From Polyangiaceae bacterium (GTDB lineage Bacteria; Myxococcota_A; Polyangia; Polyangiales; Polyangiaceae), in the NCBI GenBank assembly GCA_029266615.1, contig JAQSWN010000057.1, forward strand, positions 1 through 40,938: a DNA stretch of 40,938 nucleotides, read 5' to 3'. The translations under genes and the position numbers were made by a program. Shown one piece after another: positions 15,533 through 23,899 of this stretch. The notes beneath the pieces are model-generated. The model ran no database searches. It saw only the letters and a program-made list of their open reading frames with translations, and had not been told where the DNA came from. The number at the start of each line of letters is the position of its first letter. The stretch's first letter is position 1.

Positions 15533-16892
15533 CTTCGCCACGTGCCTGGCCTTGTGTTCGCTGCTGGTGTCCCCAGCGCTGGCCGAAGAGCGGGCCGGGT
15601 CCAGCGAAGCTTCGCGCCATTTCGAACGCGGCTACTTGATGGCGCAGCAGGGCAGCCTCGAGGAGGCCATCCAGGAGTTTCAGACCGCGTATGCGCTGAG
15701 GCCCCACGCCTCGGTTTTGTACAACCTGGGGCAAGCCTACGCTGCGAGTGGGCGCGCCGCGGAGGCGATGCAGACGTTGAGCAAGTACTTGGCCGAGTCC
15801 GATCCGAAGCTCGACGCAGAGCGGCGCGCCCAGGCGACGACACTCCTCGACTACCAGAAACAGCGCGTCGGTACGCTGGTAGTCGAAGCAGAGCCGGCAG
15901 GTGCCGAGCTGGTCCTGGACGGCGTACTGCTCGGAAGAGCCCCGCTGGCGAATCGGGTACTTCTTAGTGCGGGGATCCACGGCCTTTGGGTCAACGCGCC
16001 GGGGCGGGTCGCGCACTACCGGCGCTTGGAGATTCGGGGTGGAGCGACCTTGCATGTCCGAGTTCCACTCCCGCCGGAGCCGGCGAGCACGCGCTCGATT
16101 TCGTGCCGGGTTCCGGACGTGAGCGTCGAGGCCAACGGAATCTCACTCGGCAGGCTCCCGCTCGGCGGACGCGTTTCGATCCCCAGCGGGACCTCTGAGC
16201 TCCGTTTCGAGCGCGCGGGCTACGCGGCGAACGCCCTGCCGCTGCCCGCGGACCCCAGCGCAGTCATCGACTGCGGACTCGTGGCCTTGGACGGGAGCGC
16301 TGAGCTCACTCCGGTCGCGTTCGATGCGCCGGCGCATCTGGTCCTGGAAATCGATGGTCAACCCTTTCGGCGCGGCGCACTCCCGTCCGGACGACACCTG
16401 CTCGCTTTGTCCGGACGCGGCGTGGTGCCGACCGAAACGCTTATCGAGATTGGCGACAGCCCGCGGCGCCGCATCATTACCGCCAAGGCCACCACGGATT
16501 CTCTGTCGAACGAGCGAACGAAGCGTAGGCGCTGGCATCTGTACTCCGCGCTGGCGAGCGCCGGCGCGGGCGCTGCGGGGCTGGGCATGGCGGGCGTGCT
16601 CTATGCGATGAATCGCGATGCCTATGCGTCATGGCGAGCGGACGGCACGGAGCTTGCTCAGCGTGCCAATGCCATGCCCCATAGCGTCGGTATCTCGGAT
16701 TGGGATGACCTCTTGAGGCGCGAAAACGCGCTCCGGAATCGCGATTCAGTCGCGCTCGGCTCCGCGCTGCTCGGCAGCGCTCTGCTATTGACGGGAGCGG
16801 CGCTCTGGTGGACCGCGCCGACCGAGCCAACACAAAACGTGCATTTAAAGATCGGGAAGGCGCCGTGGGTAGGGTATTCCAGAAGCTTCTGA
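15507..16892 (+). CDS. Exported TPR and PEGA-repeat protein
   Basis: 461 residues from the ATG at 15507, which gives a good signal peptide (cut near residue 26); a GTG at 15423 would hide it. TPR helices cover about 35-110 (SRHFERGYLMAQQGSLEEAIQEF; LYNLGQAYAASGRAAEAM). A PEGA domain covers about 121-195 (GTLVVEAEPAGAELVLDGVLLG), with two more PEGA-like copies near 203-245 and 275-320. Two hydrophobic helices near 345-368 and 414-436 anchor the C-terminus. Third gene of the kinase/FHA operon, overlapping its neighbours by 26 and 28 nt. Inferred to be an envelope part of the signalling path; it has no enzymatic motif. Two GTCCGGAC octamers occur inside it (16385, 16409). Confidence 0.83.
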   Translation: MAAIRISSSFATCLALCSLLVSPALAEERAGSSEASRHFERGYLMAQQGSLEEAIQEFQTAYALRPHASVLYNLGQAYAASGRAAEAMQTLSKYLAESDPKLDAERRAQATTLLDYQKQRVGTLVVEAEPAGAELVLDGVLLGRAPLANRVLLSAGIHGLWVNAPGRVAHYRRLEIRGGATLHVRVPLPPEPASTRSISCRVPDVSVEANGISLGRLPLGGRVSIPSGTSELRFERAGYAANALPLPADPSAVIDCGLVALDGSAELTPVAFDAPAHLVLEIDGQPFRRGALPSGRHLLALSGRGVVPTETLIEIGDSPRRRIITAKATTDSLSNERTKRRRWHLYSALASAGAGAAGLGMAGVLYAMNRDAYASWRADGTELAQRANAMPHSVGISDWDDLLRRENALRNRDSVALGSALLGSALLLTGAALWWTAPTEPTQNVHLKIGKAPWVGYSRSF

Positions 16893-18667
16893 GCCCGTTC
16901 TTGGCGAGCGCGGCCGTGATGCTGGCAAGCTGGGGCTGTCGTCAACACGAAGCGCTGTGCGGCGGGTCCGATTGTGGGTCTGCGCAGGGGGCCGAACCCC
17001 AGGGCCAGGGGGGCAACCGCACGAACACGTCGCCGCAGGGCGGCGCTGACACCGCCGTTGGAACGGGGGCCATGAGCGGCGACGCACCGCTCGAACCGTC
17101 CGGCTGTCGCGATGACGCCGATTGCGCGGACGAGGTGCGCTGCAACGGCTTGGAGTCGTGCGAGGGGGGAGAATGCAGACCGGGAGCTACGCTGATCTGC
17201 ACCATGGGGACGCGGTGCGTCGAGCTCGAGGCCACCGCGGAGTGCCGATTTCCGGAGCCCAGTCCGTGGCTCCTCGTGTTGAGCGGTGGCGCCGTGTTTG
17301 GGTTGCCGGTCGCCGAGCTTGGAAGACGCAGCCTCCTTCCGCTGGGGGAGCGCGACGTCGCGAGCGGCTTCTCCGGGTTTGCATTTGCGGAGGTCTCGCC
17401 GGACAACCGCAGAGTGTGGCTCCACTTCTACCACGGCACTTTCCGCGACGTGTCCATGTTCGGCGTCTCGCTCGGAGCTGGCCTACCAGGGCCGATGGCC
17501 CCCGTGCACGACCTACCGACTATCGGCTCTTTCCTCACTCCGGTGTTCTCGGCAGATTCGCGCTACGCCTTCATCGAAGACGAATACAGCGGTCTGTACC
17601 TGTTCGAATTTTCGGACGAAGATCCGAATCGTTACCGTGCGCGTCTCGTGGGAGTCTACGAGCCAGCCTGGTACGACCAGCACGGGTTCTGCGAAAATTC
17701 CGAGCTTCTGGTGGCGTCGGGCCGGGTAGATTGGGACGAGGATCAGCCCTCCGAGCCCTCGGCGTGGTTGCTCGACAGCGGAGCAGGACCGGAACTACGC
17801 GAGACGGAGCTTGGCCCCGGCAGCACCTACATTTCGAGCAGCGGCAGGCTACTCGCGTTGGCGGGGGCCGAGGGGGTGGAGCTGCTCACTTGCGACCGGA
17901 GCTTGGCTCGCGTTCCCCTCGCAGCGGGAGAGTGGAGGAACGTCATTTTCATGCACGGCGACAGCTACGTCGCGCTGAGCAGCTTCGGAGACTACGAGAT
18001 CTACTCGATAGCGGACCGCAGTGCGCCCGTTCTCGTCTACTCGTGCTCGGATTGTGAAGTGGAGTGGCCGGGTGAGGGACTGATCCGCGTTACCGGTACC
18101 AGCGAGGATGGGGTGTTCGAGCTGCAGGGCGATTCGCCACCCAAGCCTTCCGTCGATGAAAACTCGGAGTCGCCGCTTCCTGCCGAGCTGGCGGAGCTCG
18201 TGGTGGCCAGCGGCACTCGTGCTTTCTTGCTCCAGGCACCGGAAGAAGTAATCAAAGCTGGCGGAGCCGATGGGAGCGACGCGAGCCGCGAGTTCAGCGT
18301 CGTCGATCGAGCGGAGCCAGGTCAGGTGCTACCCATCTTGCGGGAGGGCAGCGGTCACGATGAGGGCAGCGTGCTATGGACCGATATGGATCGCGGACTT
18401 TCGCTCGTCACGCGTTCCAGAGCTTCGTCTGAGGAGCTGTGGGTCCTGCATTTTGCTGAGCCGCCGTTCACGGAAGAGCTCATTGACTCCGACAGCGCTA
18501 GCGCTCGCGCCGCCGTGAGCCCCGACGGTCGTGGCTTCGCCTATTGGTTCACCGAGTCGGATAGCCCGGACGGCAGCGAGATCGTGTGGCAGCCGTTTGC
18601 TCGAGGCTCCCAGGGCGTTCCGTTGGGTGTGACCGGCGAGCCGATGTTCGGGCCGCTGCCGCCATGA
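16865..18667 (+). CDS. Envelope lipoprotein-like protein with Cys-rich module and propeller-like repeats
   Basis: About 600 residues from a GTG at 16865 that has GGAAGG 5 nt upstream and yields an N-terminal hydrophobic segment ending in Cys25 (LASWGC), an imperfect lipobox. A Gly/Thr-rich linker is followed by a Cys-rich module (about 79-130: CRDDADCADEVRCNG, ESCEGGEC) typical of myxobacterial surface proteins. Residues 135-600 contain repeated beta-strand units reminiscent of TolB/WD-type beta-propellers (SPDNRRVWLHFYHG, SADSRYAFIEDEYSGLYLF, SPDGRGFAYWF). Overlaps the TPR/PEGA gene by 28 nt and the next gene by 4 nt. Probably an extracytoplasmic binding protein of the kinase system; ligand unknown. 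Confidence 0.78.
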   Translation: MGRVFQKLLSPFLASAAVMLASWGCRQHEALCGGSDCGSAQGAEPQGQGGNRTNTSPQGGADTAVGTGAMSGDAPLEPSGCRDDADCADEVRCNGLESCEGGECRPGATLICTMGTRCVELEATAECRFPEPSPWLLVLSGGAVFGLPVAELGRRSLLPLGERDVASGFSGFAFAEVSPDNRRVWLHFYHGTFRDVSMFGVSLGAGLPGPMAPVHDLPTIGSFLTPVFSADSRYAFIEDEYSGLYLFEFSDEDPNRYRARLVGVYEPAWYDQHGFCENSELLVASGRVDWDEDQPSEPSAWLLDSGAGPELRETELGPGSTYISSSGRLLALAGAEGVELLTCDRSLARVPLAAGEWRNVIFMHGDSYVALSSFGDYEIYSIADRSAPVLVYSCSDCEVEWPGEGLIRVTGTSEDGVFELQGDSPPKPSVDENSESPLPAELAELVVASGTRAFLLQAPEEVIKAGGADGSDASREFSVVDRAEPGQVLPILREGSGHDEGSVLWTDMDRGLSLVTRSRASSEELWVLHFAEPPFTEELIDSDSASARAAVSPDGRGFAYWFTESDSPDGSEIVWQPFARGSQGVPLGVTGEPMFGPLPP

Positions 18668-19926
18668 CTTTGCCTGCAAAACGGCCCGGCCCTGCTTGCC
18701 TGCTGATGACCGCGCTCACCGTGGGCTGGATTTCGCCCGCGTGCCGCTTACTCACGATTTGCGACGATAGCTGTTCGGCCGCTTCTGGCGCGGGCGGAGA
18801 GCCGAACGATCCGGACGCGTCAGCTGGCGCCGGGAGCAGCGGCCCTGCTGCGGCCTCAGACGGAGGTGCGAGTGGGGCGGGAGGGGAGGTCGGGGAGGCC
18901 GACGGTGCGGGCGGGCAGGCAAGTCCACCGTCCGAGAACGAAGCTGGCGCGCCCGGCTGCACCTACCCGCGCGGCGAGTGCGACGGGACCCTGCAAACGG
19001 TGTGCGAAAGTGACCTGGATTGGAACGCGAGAAACTGCGGCGGGTGCAACCGTGCGTGCGACGGCGCTTGCGCGCAGAGCCGTTGCAGCCTGGAAGCGCC
19101 GGTGTTCGAAGGGGGCGAAGTGACCGCCGTGCTCGCCGACGAGCGGCACTATTACTTTCTCACCTATCGCGGCCAGCTCCTTCTCGCCGACGCAGTGTGG
19201 GGCGAGTCCCAGCTCTTGGCCTCCAATCTGGATACGACGGACTCACCCGACGCGCTCGCCCTTACCAAGGACGCGATCTACGTCTGGGAGAGCATCTGGC
19301 CCTCCGTGCAGCGTGTGTCGCTCGAGAGCGGTGAAGTGGTGCGCGAAGCGTGGGAAGCCACCAGCTTCGGGGCGTCACAAGCTGGCATCTACTACGCGGA
19401 CGAGCACGGACTCTGGTTCAAATCCACCGTCGCCGGTGAAGCGATGCTGCTCACCATGCAGGCAACGACCATTCTCTGCTCGAGCGCTTCTTTCGTGCTG
19501 CTAGAAACACACTGGCCCGACTCGTCGCTCTACTTTGCTCGAGGCGCCGAGCTCACTCGAGTCGGCACGGCGCCCGGCTACATCGAGCGCGCGATTTGCG
19601 CCAGCGACGCCGCGCTGCTCCTCAACCCGGAGGAAGCGATCCGCGTCAGCGCGGCGGGCGTCGAAGGGCCCACGCCGATCCCCCAAAGTCGCGACCTGGC
19701 TCAGCAAAGCCTGCCCGCCTTCGATGGCACGAGCTTCTCGCTCGCCTACCACGCACGCGGTCACGCCCATATCCGAACGTTTGAGCTCGCAGCATCCGTC
19801 GAGGCGTCCATCGTTGGGCTCCCCAACGAGGCGCGGCTCGTTCATCGCGATACCAACTACCTTTGGTACAACGCTCCTGACCCGCCCCGCCTCTCGCATC
19901 AGCTGAAGCGCGCGCGATTGCCGTAA
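18664..19926 (+). CDS. Second Cys-rich, propeller-like lipoprotein of the kinase operon
   Basis: 420 residues; ATGA overlap with the preceding stop. The N-terminal hydrophobic stretch ends in SPAC (Cys27), a plausible lipobox. An Ala/Gly/Glu linker leads to a Cys cluster (about 98-142) with CGGCNRACDGACAQSRC, a module common in myxobacterial outer-surface proteins. The rest (about 148-420) has repeated strands resembling a beta-propeller (HYYFLTYRGQLLLAD; KDAIYVWESIWPSVQRVSLESG). It has the same domain order as the previous gene but little obvious identity, so they may be a functional pair. Last gene of the five-gene operon; 235 bp separate it from the MACPF-like genes. Confidence 0.78.
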   Translation: MTLPAKRPGPACLLMTALTVGWISPACRLLTICDDSCSAASGAGGEPNDPDASAGAGSSGPAAASDGGASGAGGEVGEADGAGGQASPPSENEAGAPGCTYPRGECDGTLQTVCESDLDWNARNCGGCNRACDGACAQSRCSLEAPVFEGGEVTAVLADERHYYFLTYRGQLLLADAVWGESQLLASNLDTTDSPDALALTKDAIYVWESIWPSVQRVSLESGEVVREAWEATSFGASQAGIYYADEHGLWFKSTVAGEAMLLTMQATTILCSSASFVLLETHWPDSSLYFARGAELTRVGTAPGYIERAICASDAALLLNPEEAIRVSAAGVEGPTPIPQSRDLAQQSLPAFDGTSFSLAYHARGHAHIRTFELAASVEASIVGLPNEARLVHRDTNYLWYNAPDPPRLSHQLKRARLP

Positions 19927-20015
19927 GTACCCGCGAAGCGGCGACGCCCGCGTTGGTTGCGCGCTTAGCGCGAAGCTTTCGAGTCACGCGTCCCTCACCG
20001 TGGGCGCACCAGCCT

Positions 20016-20047
20016 CCGTCCGGACGTCTTTGAAGGCGTCCGGACGG
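20016..20047. promoter_or_regulatory. Paired GTCCGGAC palindromes upstream of the MACPF-like operon
   Basis: 11-bp inverted repeat (20016-20026, 20037-20047) carrying the octamer GTCCGGAC at 20018-20025 and 20038-20045, again exactly 20 bp apart as at 12686-12715. Its centre is about 72 bp upstream of the -12 element (84 bp at the other site), a difference close to one helical turn. Confidence 0.66.
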
Positions 20048-20090
20048 CTCGTTCAGCCGTTCTCGCCGCGAAAAACGCGGAAGTCATGTC

Positions 20091-20110
20091 GGCATACCCC
20101 TTGCTCAAGG
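20091..20110 (+). promoter_or_regulatory. Sigma54 (-24/-12) promoter of the MACPF-like operon
   Basis: GGCATACCCCTTGCTCAAGG: GG and GC separated by 10 nt, with TTGC at -12. Predicted transcript start near 20116 and leader about 46 nt to the ATG at 20162. The six bases after TTGC (TCAAGG minus the consensus T) are conserved with the promoter at 12610-12629 beyond what sigma54 needs. Confidence 0.75.
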
Positions 20111-20161
20111 CACCCCGCACGCGGCGAATGGCCGCGGGCCAACGATGCCAAAGGGATTCTC

Positions 20162-21856
20162 ATGAGACTTCGAAAGAGGGGGACGTACGTCCTCGCGTGC
20201 CTATCGCTCAGTGCTTGCGTTGCCGGTTCGGCCTCTGTCGACGAAAACGTCGACGCCGCGTCGTCGCCACTCGACACCGTCAGCTTTTTTCCGGGTCGCG
20301 GCTATTTGCTGAACGCGGACAAGGCGGTCGGAGACTGCTTGACCGACGCGGCCGGAGGACTCGCGATCGCACCCGTTCGTGCCGCCAACGTTGGTGGTCA
20401 AGAGGTCACGTACACGCTGTCCAAGGTCGAGAGCTCGGAGGACCTGCAGAAGAAGCTCAACATCGACGCCAGCGCGAGCGCTAGCTTCCTCATCGGCTCG
20501 GCCGACGCCAAGTTCAGCTTCGCGGAGACGACAAAGACCTCCTCCACCGCCGTCACGCTGCTCGCTTCGGTGAAGGTCCGAAACACGTCCTGGACCGTGC
20601 CGCCCGGCGTCAAGTTCCATCCCGACTCGGTCGACCTACTCAAGACTGCCGACCTGAAGCGCTTCCGCGAACGCTGCGGCGACGGCTTCCTACACTCGTA
20701 CACGACGGGTGGTGAGTTTCACGCCATCGTGCAAATTCAGACGAGTAGCGCCGAAGAGACGCAGAAAATCAACGCTTCCATCGAAGGCAGCTTGTTCACG
20801 GCCTCGGGCTCCGTCGAGTTCAACAGGTACATGGAGAGCGTCGTCAAGAACGCCAGTACCGTCGTCAACTCCTATCAAGTAGGCGGCACGGGCATCGAGA
20901 CGACGCCTTGTCGCGACGTGAAGTGCGTCGCGGATCGCGTCGTCGCGTTCACGACCGCCGTCAGCAAGCACCCAGTCGTCATCTCGGCCGAGGTGCTGCC
21001 CTACGACGTGCTGTCTCGCCCCGCTGATAAGGTGTCTCCGCTCGATATCTCGGTAATGCGAGACACCATGCGCGAGGTGAACAAGCAACGTAACTGGACG
21101 CGCGACAAGATCAACCAGTTCGTCGAGGTGCAGAGCCGACCTGAAGTCTACGCGCTGGGGGCTCCGAACGCCACGCTCGCGCAGATCACGGACGGCATCT
21201 CCACGCTGAACAAGAACTTGACCACGTACAACGACTCACTCAAGACCTGCGCGCGAGACATCGACCTTTGCAAGATTCCGACCGTGTTGTCTATGGCCAT
21301 CAGTATGCCTCCGGCTAAGTCGCCAACGTCGCAGGTGATGCTGCGAGCCTACGGCAAGCCGTCCGGCTTCGTGGTGGACGGACTGCCCATGCTCGCGCCA
21401 TGCGACTACCAGACGTGGGTTGGTACCCAGTCGCTCGAAGATCGCGGTCGCGCGCCGGAAGCCACTTTCAAGCTGGTCTCCGGCGTGAGCGGCGTCGCGG
21501 GCTCGGTCTCGCTGCAGTCGCTGCTCCAGCCCTCCAAGGTGCTCTCGGCGTTCTTCGGTAGCAGCTGCAGCAAGCGCGTGCAGATGGTCACCGCGAACAC
21601 TCCCGACCTGAAGGAGAAGTCGACCTTCTTCCGCGTGCCGGGGCTCAACGGAAAGCCCAACACCTGGTCGTTCAGGCTGCACCACGTCACGACCGCGCCA
21701 GTGGCCGGTGAGGTCCCAAAGAATCGCGACGCCAACACCTACCTCTCGCTCAGCCGCGTTACGCCCATCTCCGTGCAGTCGCAGCCCGATACCGCGGACG
21801 CCGAATCGCTCGAGAAGTTCAGGAACGACGTGTCTTGGTACGTCGAGCAACAGTAA
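20162..21856 (+). CDS. MACPF/CDC-like lipoprotein with beta-trefoil-like C-terminus (copy 1)
   Basis: 564 residues. Lipoprotein signal with lipobox LSLSAC (Cys19). The core carries CGDGFLHSYTTGGEF (172-186), which fits the MACPF signature region (Y/W-G-T/D-H/F-x-x-x-x-x-x-G-G), followed by strand FHAIVQI and helices rich in Ser/Asn/Glu, as in membrane-perforating domains. Residues about 390-564 hold repeated units with LRAYGKPSGFV and RVPGLNGKPNTWSFRL, resembling a glycan-binding AbfB-type beta-trefoil. Conserved Cys pairs suggest disulfides. The start at 20162 follows AAAGGGA. Driven by the sigma54 promoter at 20091 and followed 42 nt later by a paralogue. Pore formation is inferred from the motif only; a lipid-anchored, non-lytic surface role is an alternative. 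Confidence 0.78.
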   Translation: MRLRKRGTYVLACLSLSACVAGSASVDENVDAASSPLDTVSFFPGRGYLLNADKAVGDCLTDAAGGLAIAPVRAANVGGQEVTYTLSKVESSEDLQKKLNIDASASASFLIGSADAKFSFAETTKTSSTAVTLLASVKVRNTSWTVPPGVKFHPDSVDLLKTADLKRFRERCGDGFLHSYTTGGEFHAIVQIQTSSAEETQKINASIEGSLFTASGSVEFNRYMESVVKNASTVVNSYQVGGTGIETTPCRDVKCVADRVVAFTTAVSKHPVVISAEVLPYDVLSRPADKVSPLDISVMRDTMREVNKQRNWTRDKINQFVEVQSRPEVYALGAPNATLAQITDGISTLNKNLTTYNDSLKTCARDIDLCKIPTVLSMAISMPPAKSPTSQVMLRAYGKPSGFVVDGLPMLAPCDYQTWVGTQSLEDRGRAPEATFKLVSGVSGVAGSVSLQSLLQPSKVLSAFFGSSCSKRVQMVTANTPDLKEKSTFFRVPGLNGKPNTWSFRLHHVTTAPVAGEVPKNRDANTYLSLSRVTPISVQSQPDTADAESLEKFRNDVSWYVEQQ

Positions 21857-21898
21857 GCCACAACCCAACGACAACGTTTTTGAAGAACGAGGAATACA

Positions 21899-23596
21899 AT
21901 GAACACTTTCATACTCAAAGGCCGCGCTCTCCCGCTGCTGTTGCTAAGCGCCTGCGGTAACTTCCAAACTCCGACCGTCACCGATACGCTCGAAACACCG
22001 GTTCCAGAAGCCGTGGGCGAGCTCTCGCAGAACCTCGACACGCAGGGCTTCTTCGAGGCGCGCGGCTATTTTCAGAACAACGACACCGTCGCCGGTGATT
22101 GCGTCGCCGGTCCCGGGGCGGGCGATCCGGCAGTGGTGCCGGTGCAGGCGCCGAACGCAGGCGGCCAACAGGTGGTGTTCTCGCTCGCGCTCCTGGAGTC
22201 GAGCGCGGACGTGCATAGCCGGCTTTCGCTCGACGCCTCGGCCAGCGCTAAGTTCTTGGTGGCGGGCGGCGACGCGAAGTTTCAGTTCGCAGAGGCGACG
22301 GGGCTCAGCGAAACCAAGGTGACCTTGCTCGCAGCCGTGTCCGTGCGCAACAACGCCTGGACCGTTCCGCCCGGGATCAAGTTCCGCACCGACGTGGTCC
22401 CGATGCTCACGGGAGTTGCGGGCGCGGCGCCGACGGACGCTCAGCTGCAGCGCTTCCGCCAACGTTGCGGTGACGGCTTCTTGCACTCATATGTCACCGG
22501 TGGCGAGTACTACGCCATGATTCAGGTCGAAACGCAGACGAAGGCCGAGACCGAGTCAATCAAGGCCCACATCGCCGGGAACTATCTGACCTTCAGCGCC
22601 TCGGCGGACTTCGAGAAAACGATGAGCAAGATCGTCAGCACCAGCAAAACGCTGGTGCGGACTTACCAAATTGGCGGCGAAGGTACGACGACCTCACCTT
22701 GCTCGGACGTGCAATGCGTTGCCAAACGCATCGACGAGTTCACGACTGCGGTCACGGCCAAACCTGTCGTCTTCGCGACAGAGGTCAAACCCTATTCGCT
22801 GCTCAAGATGCCCAAGGACGGCACGAAGCTGATCGATATCTCCACGGCACGCGACCAGATGGAGCTCATCAACCGTCAGCGTGACTCAACTCGCGACTTG
22901 ATCAGCCGTTTCGGTGACGTGCTCGATAATCCGAGCACTTACGTGCTCGGAGCGAACACGTTGGCCTCGATTGGCACGGCCCTGAACACCGCCAACGACA
23001 ACCTGAACACGCTCAACACGGCGCTGCGCAGCTGCGGTCGCACTCCCACCGGCTGCAAGGTGCCGGCAATCAAGTCGATCGCGGTCACGGTGCCAGGCCT
23101 CAAGCCGATGCCGACTAGAGTCGCGCTACGCTCGTACGCCAAGCCTTCGAGCTACATCCTCGACGCCGGGTCGCTCTCTGATTGCGACAATCCGTTTCTA
23201 CGCATTTCCGCGGTCGAAAACCCCGATTCACTGGAGCCGTTTCGCATCGTACCGGGCCTGAACGGGGCGCCGCGCACGTTTTCGTTCCAATCGGAAATCG
23301 CGCAAAAGCACATGTCGGTGCGGCTCGAGTCGCCTTGCGTCAGACGCGTCAAGCTGACAGTCCCGCGCTCCGAGGTCGAGAAGAACCGGGCGTCCTTCTA
23401 TCGAGAGCGCGGTCTCAACGGCAGGCCTAATACCTGGTCATTCAGGCTGTATGGCAATCCCTCCGGCGAAGAGCTGTACCTGACGCGCAGCCGGGTGTCG
23501 CCGATCTCGGTCACCGCGCATCCCGAGCTGAGCGTCGCGGATGAGGACATGGACGCTTTCAAAAACGACGCGTCTTGGTATATGGACGAACTCTGA
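21899..23596 (+). CDS. MACPF/CDC-like lipoprotein with beta-trefoil-like C-terminus (copy 2)
   Basis: 565 residues, clear paralogue of the gene just upstream. GAGGA precedes the ATG; lipobox LLSAC (Cys19). Shared landmarks: DTQGFFEARGYF near 47-58, the SASAKFLVAGGDAKFQFAEAT region, NNAWTVPPGIKF, CGDGFLHSYVTGGEYYAMIQV (starting at 190), CSDVQCVAKRIDEFTTAV, and the C-terminal LRSYAKPSSYIL / RGLNGRPNTWSFRLYG repeats ending in DASWY. Identity is highest around the MACPF-like motif and lowest in the linker after the lipobox, as expected of two components that diverged but kept one fold. Same operon as copy 1; a terminator follows. The two could form hetero-oligomers. Confidence 0.78.
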   Translation: MNTFILKGRALPLLLLSACGNFQTPTVTDTLETPVPEAVGELSQNLDTQGFFEARGYFQNNDTVAGDCVAGPGAGDPAVVPVQAPNAGGQQVVFSLALLESSADVHSRLSLDASASAKFLVAGGDAKFQFAEATGLSETKVTLLAAVSVRNNAWTVPPGIKFRTDVVPMLTGVAGAAPTDAQLQRFRQRCGDGFLHSYVTGGEYYAMIQVETQTKAETESIKAHIAGNYLTFSASADFEKTMSKIVSTSKTLVRTYQIGGEGTTTSPCSDVQCVAKRIDEFTTAVTAKPVVFATEVKPYSLLKMPKDGTKLIDISTARDQMELINRQRDSTRDLISRFGDVLDNPSTYVLGANTLASIGTALNTANDNLNTLNTALRSCGRTPTGCKVPAIKSIAVTVPGLKPMPTRVALRSYAKPSSYILDAGSLSDCDNPFLRISAVENPDSLEPFRIVPGLNGAPRTFSFQSEIAQKHMSVRLESPCVRRVKLTVPRSEVEKNRASFYRERGLNGRPNTWSFRLYGNPSGEELYLTRSRVSPISVTAHPELSVADEDMDAFKNDASWYMDEL

Positions 23597-23618
23597 AGCG
23601 GGGCCATTGACGGTCCCA

Positions 23619-23665
23619 CGCAGGGGCGCTCCCGATTCTCAGGGGACGTCCCTGCGCTCTTTTTG
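23619..23665 (+). terminator. Rho-independent terminator after the MACPF-like pair
   Basis: Stem CGCAGGG/CCCTGCG (23619-23625, 23650-23656) with a further short internal pairing, followed by CTCTTTTT. It ends the operon 23 bp after the second stop codon. The remaining 23666-23899 shows no supported gene; only the ribosome site of the next gene is visible. Confidence 0.75.
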
Positions 23666-23899
23666 TAGCTCGCGTGAGTCGACGCGAATTGCGCGCGCCG
23701 CAGAACTCAAGCTCGATTGCACGCCGCGTCCGGATGGGCCACGACCGGCCGATGGGCGGCCAGGCGTATGAACCGCGGCCAGTGTCCTGACCACTTTCGG
23801 GCCCTTTCAAAGGCGCCAGCGTCCAATCCAGAAAATACTCGAACGGCCTGTGCGACTTGGCGGGGGCTGCTTTCGTTGAGGAAGCAGGAGTCGTCAGTC

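Noticed and set aside
16385..16416. Third pair of GTCCGGAC octamers as a regulatory site
   Set aside because: Lies inside the coding region of the TPR/PEGA gene, spacing is 24 rather than 20 bp, and no -24/-12 promoter is nearby; explained by Ser-Gly-Arg codons.
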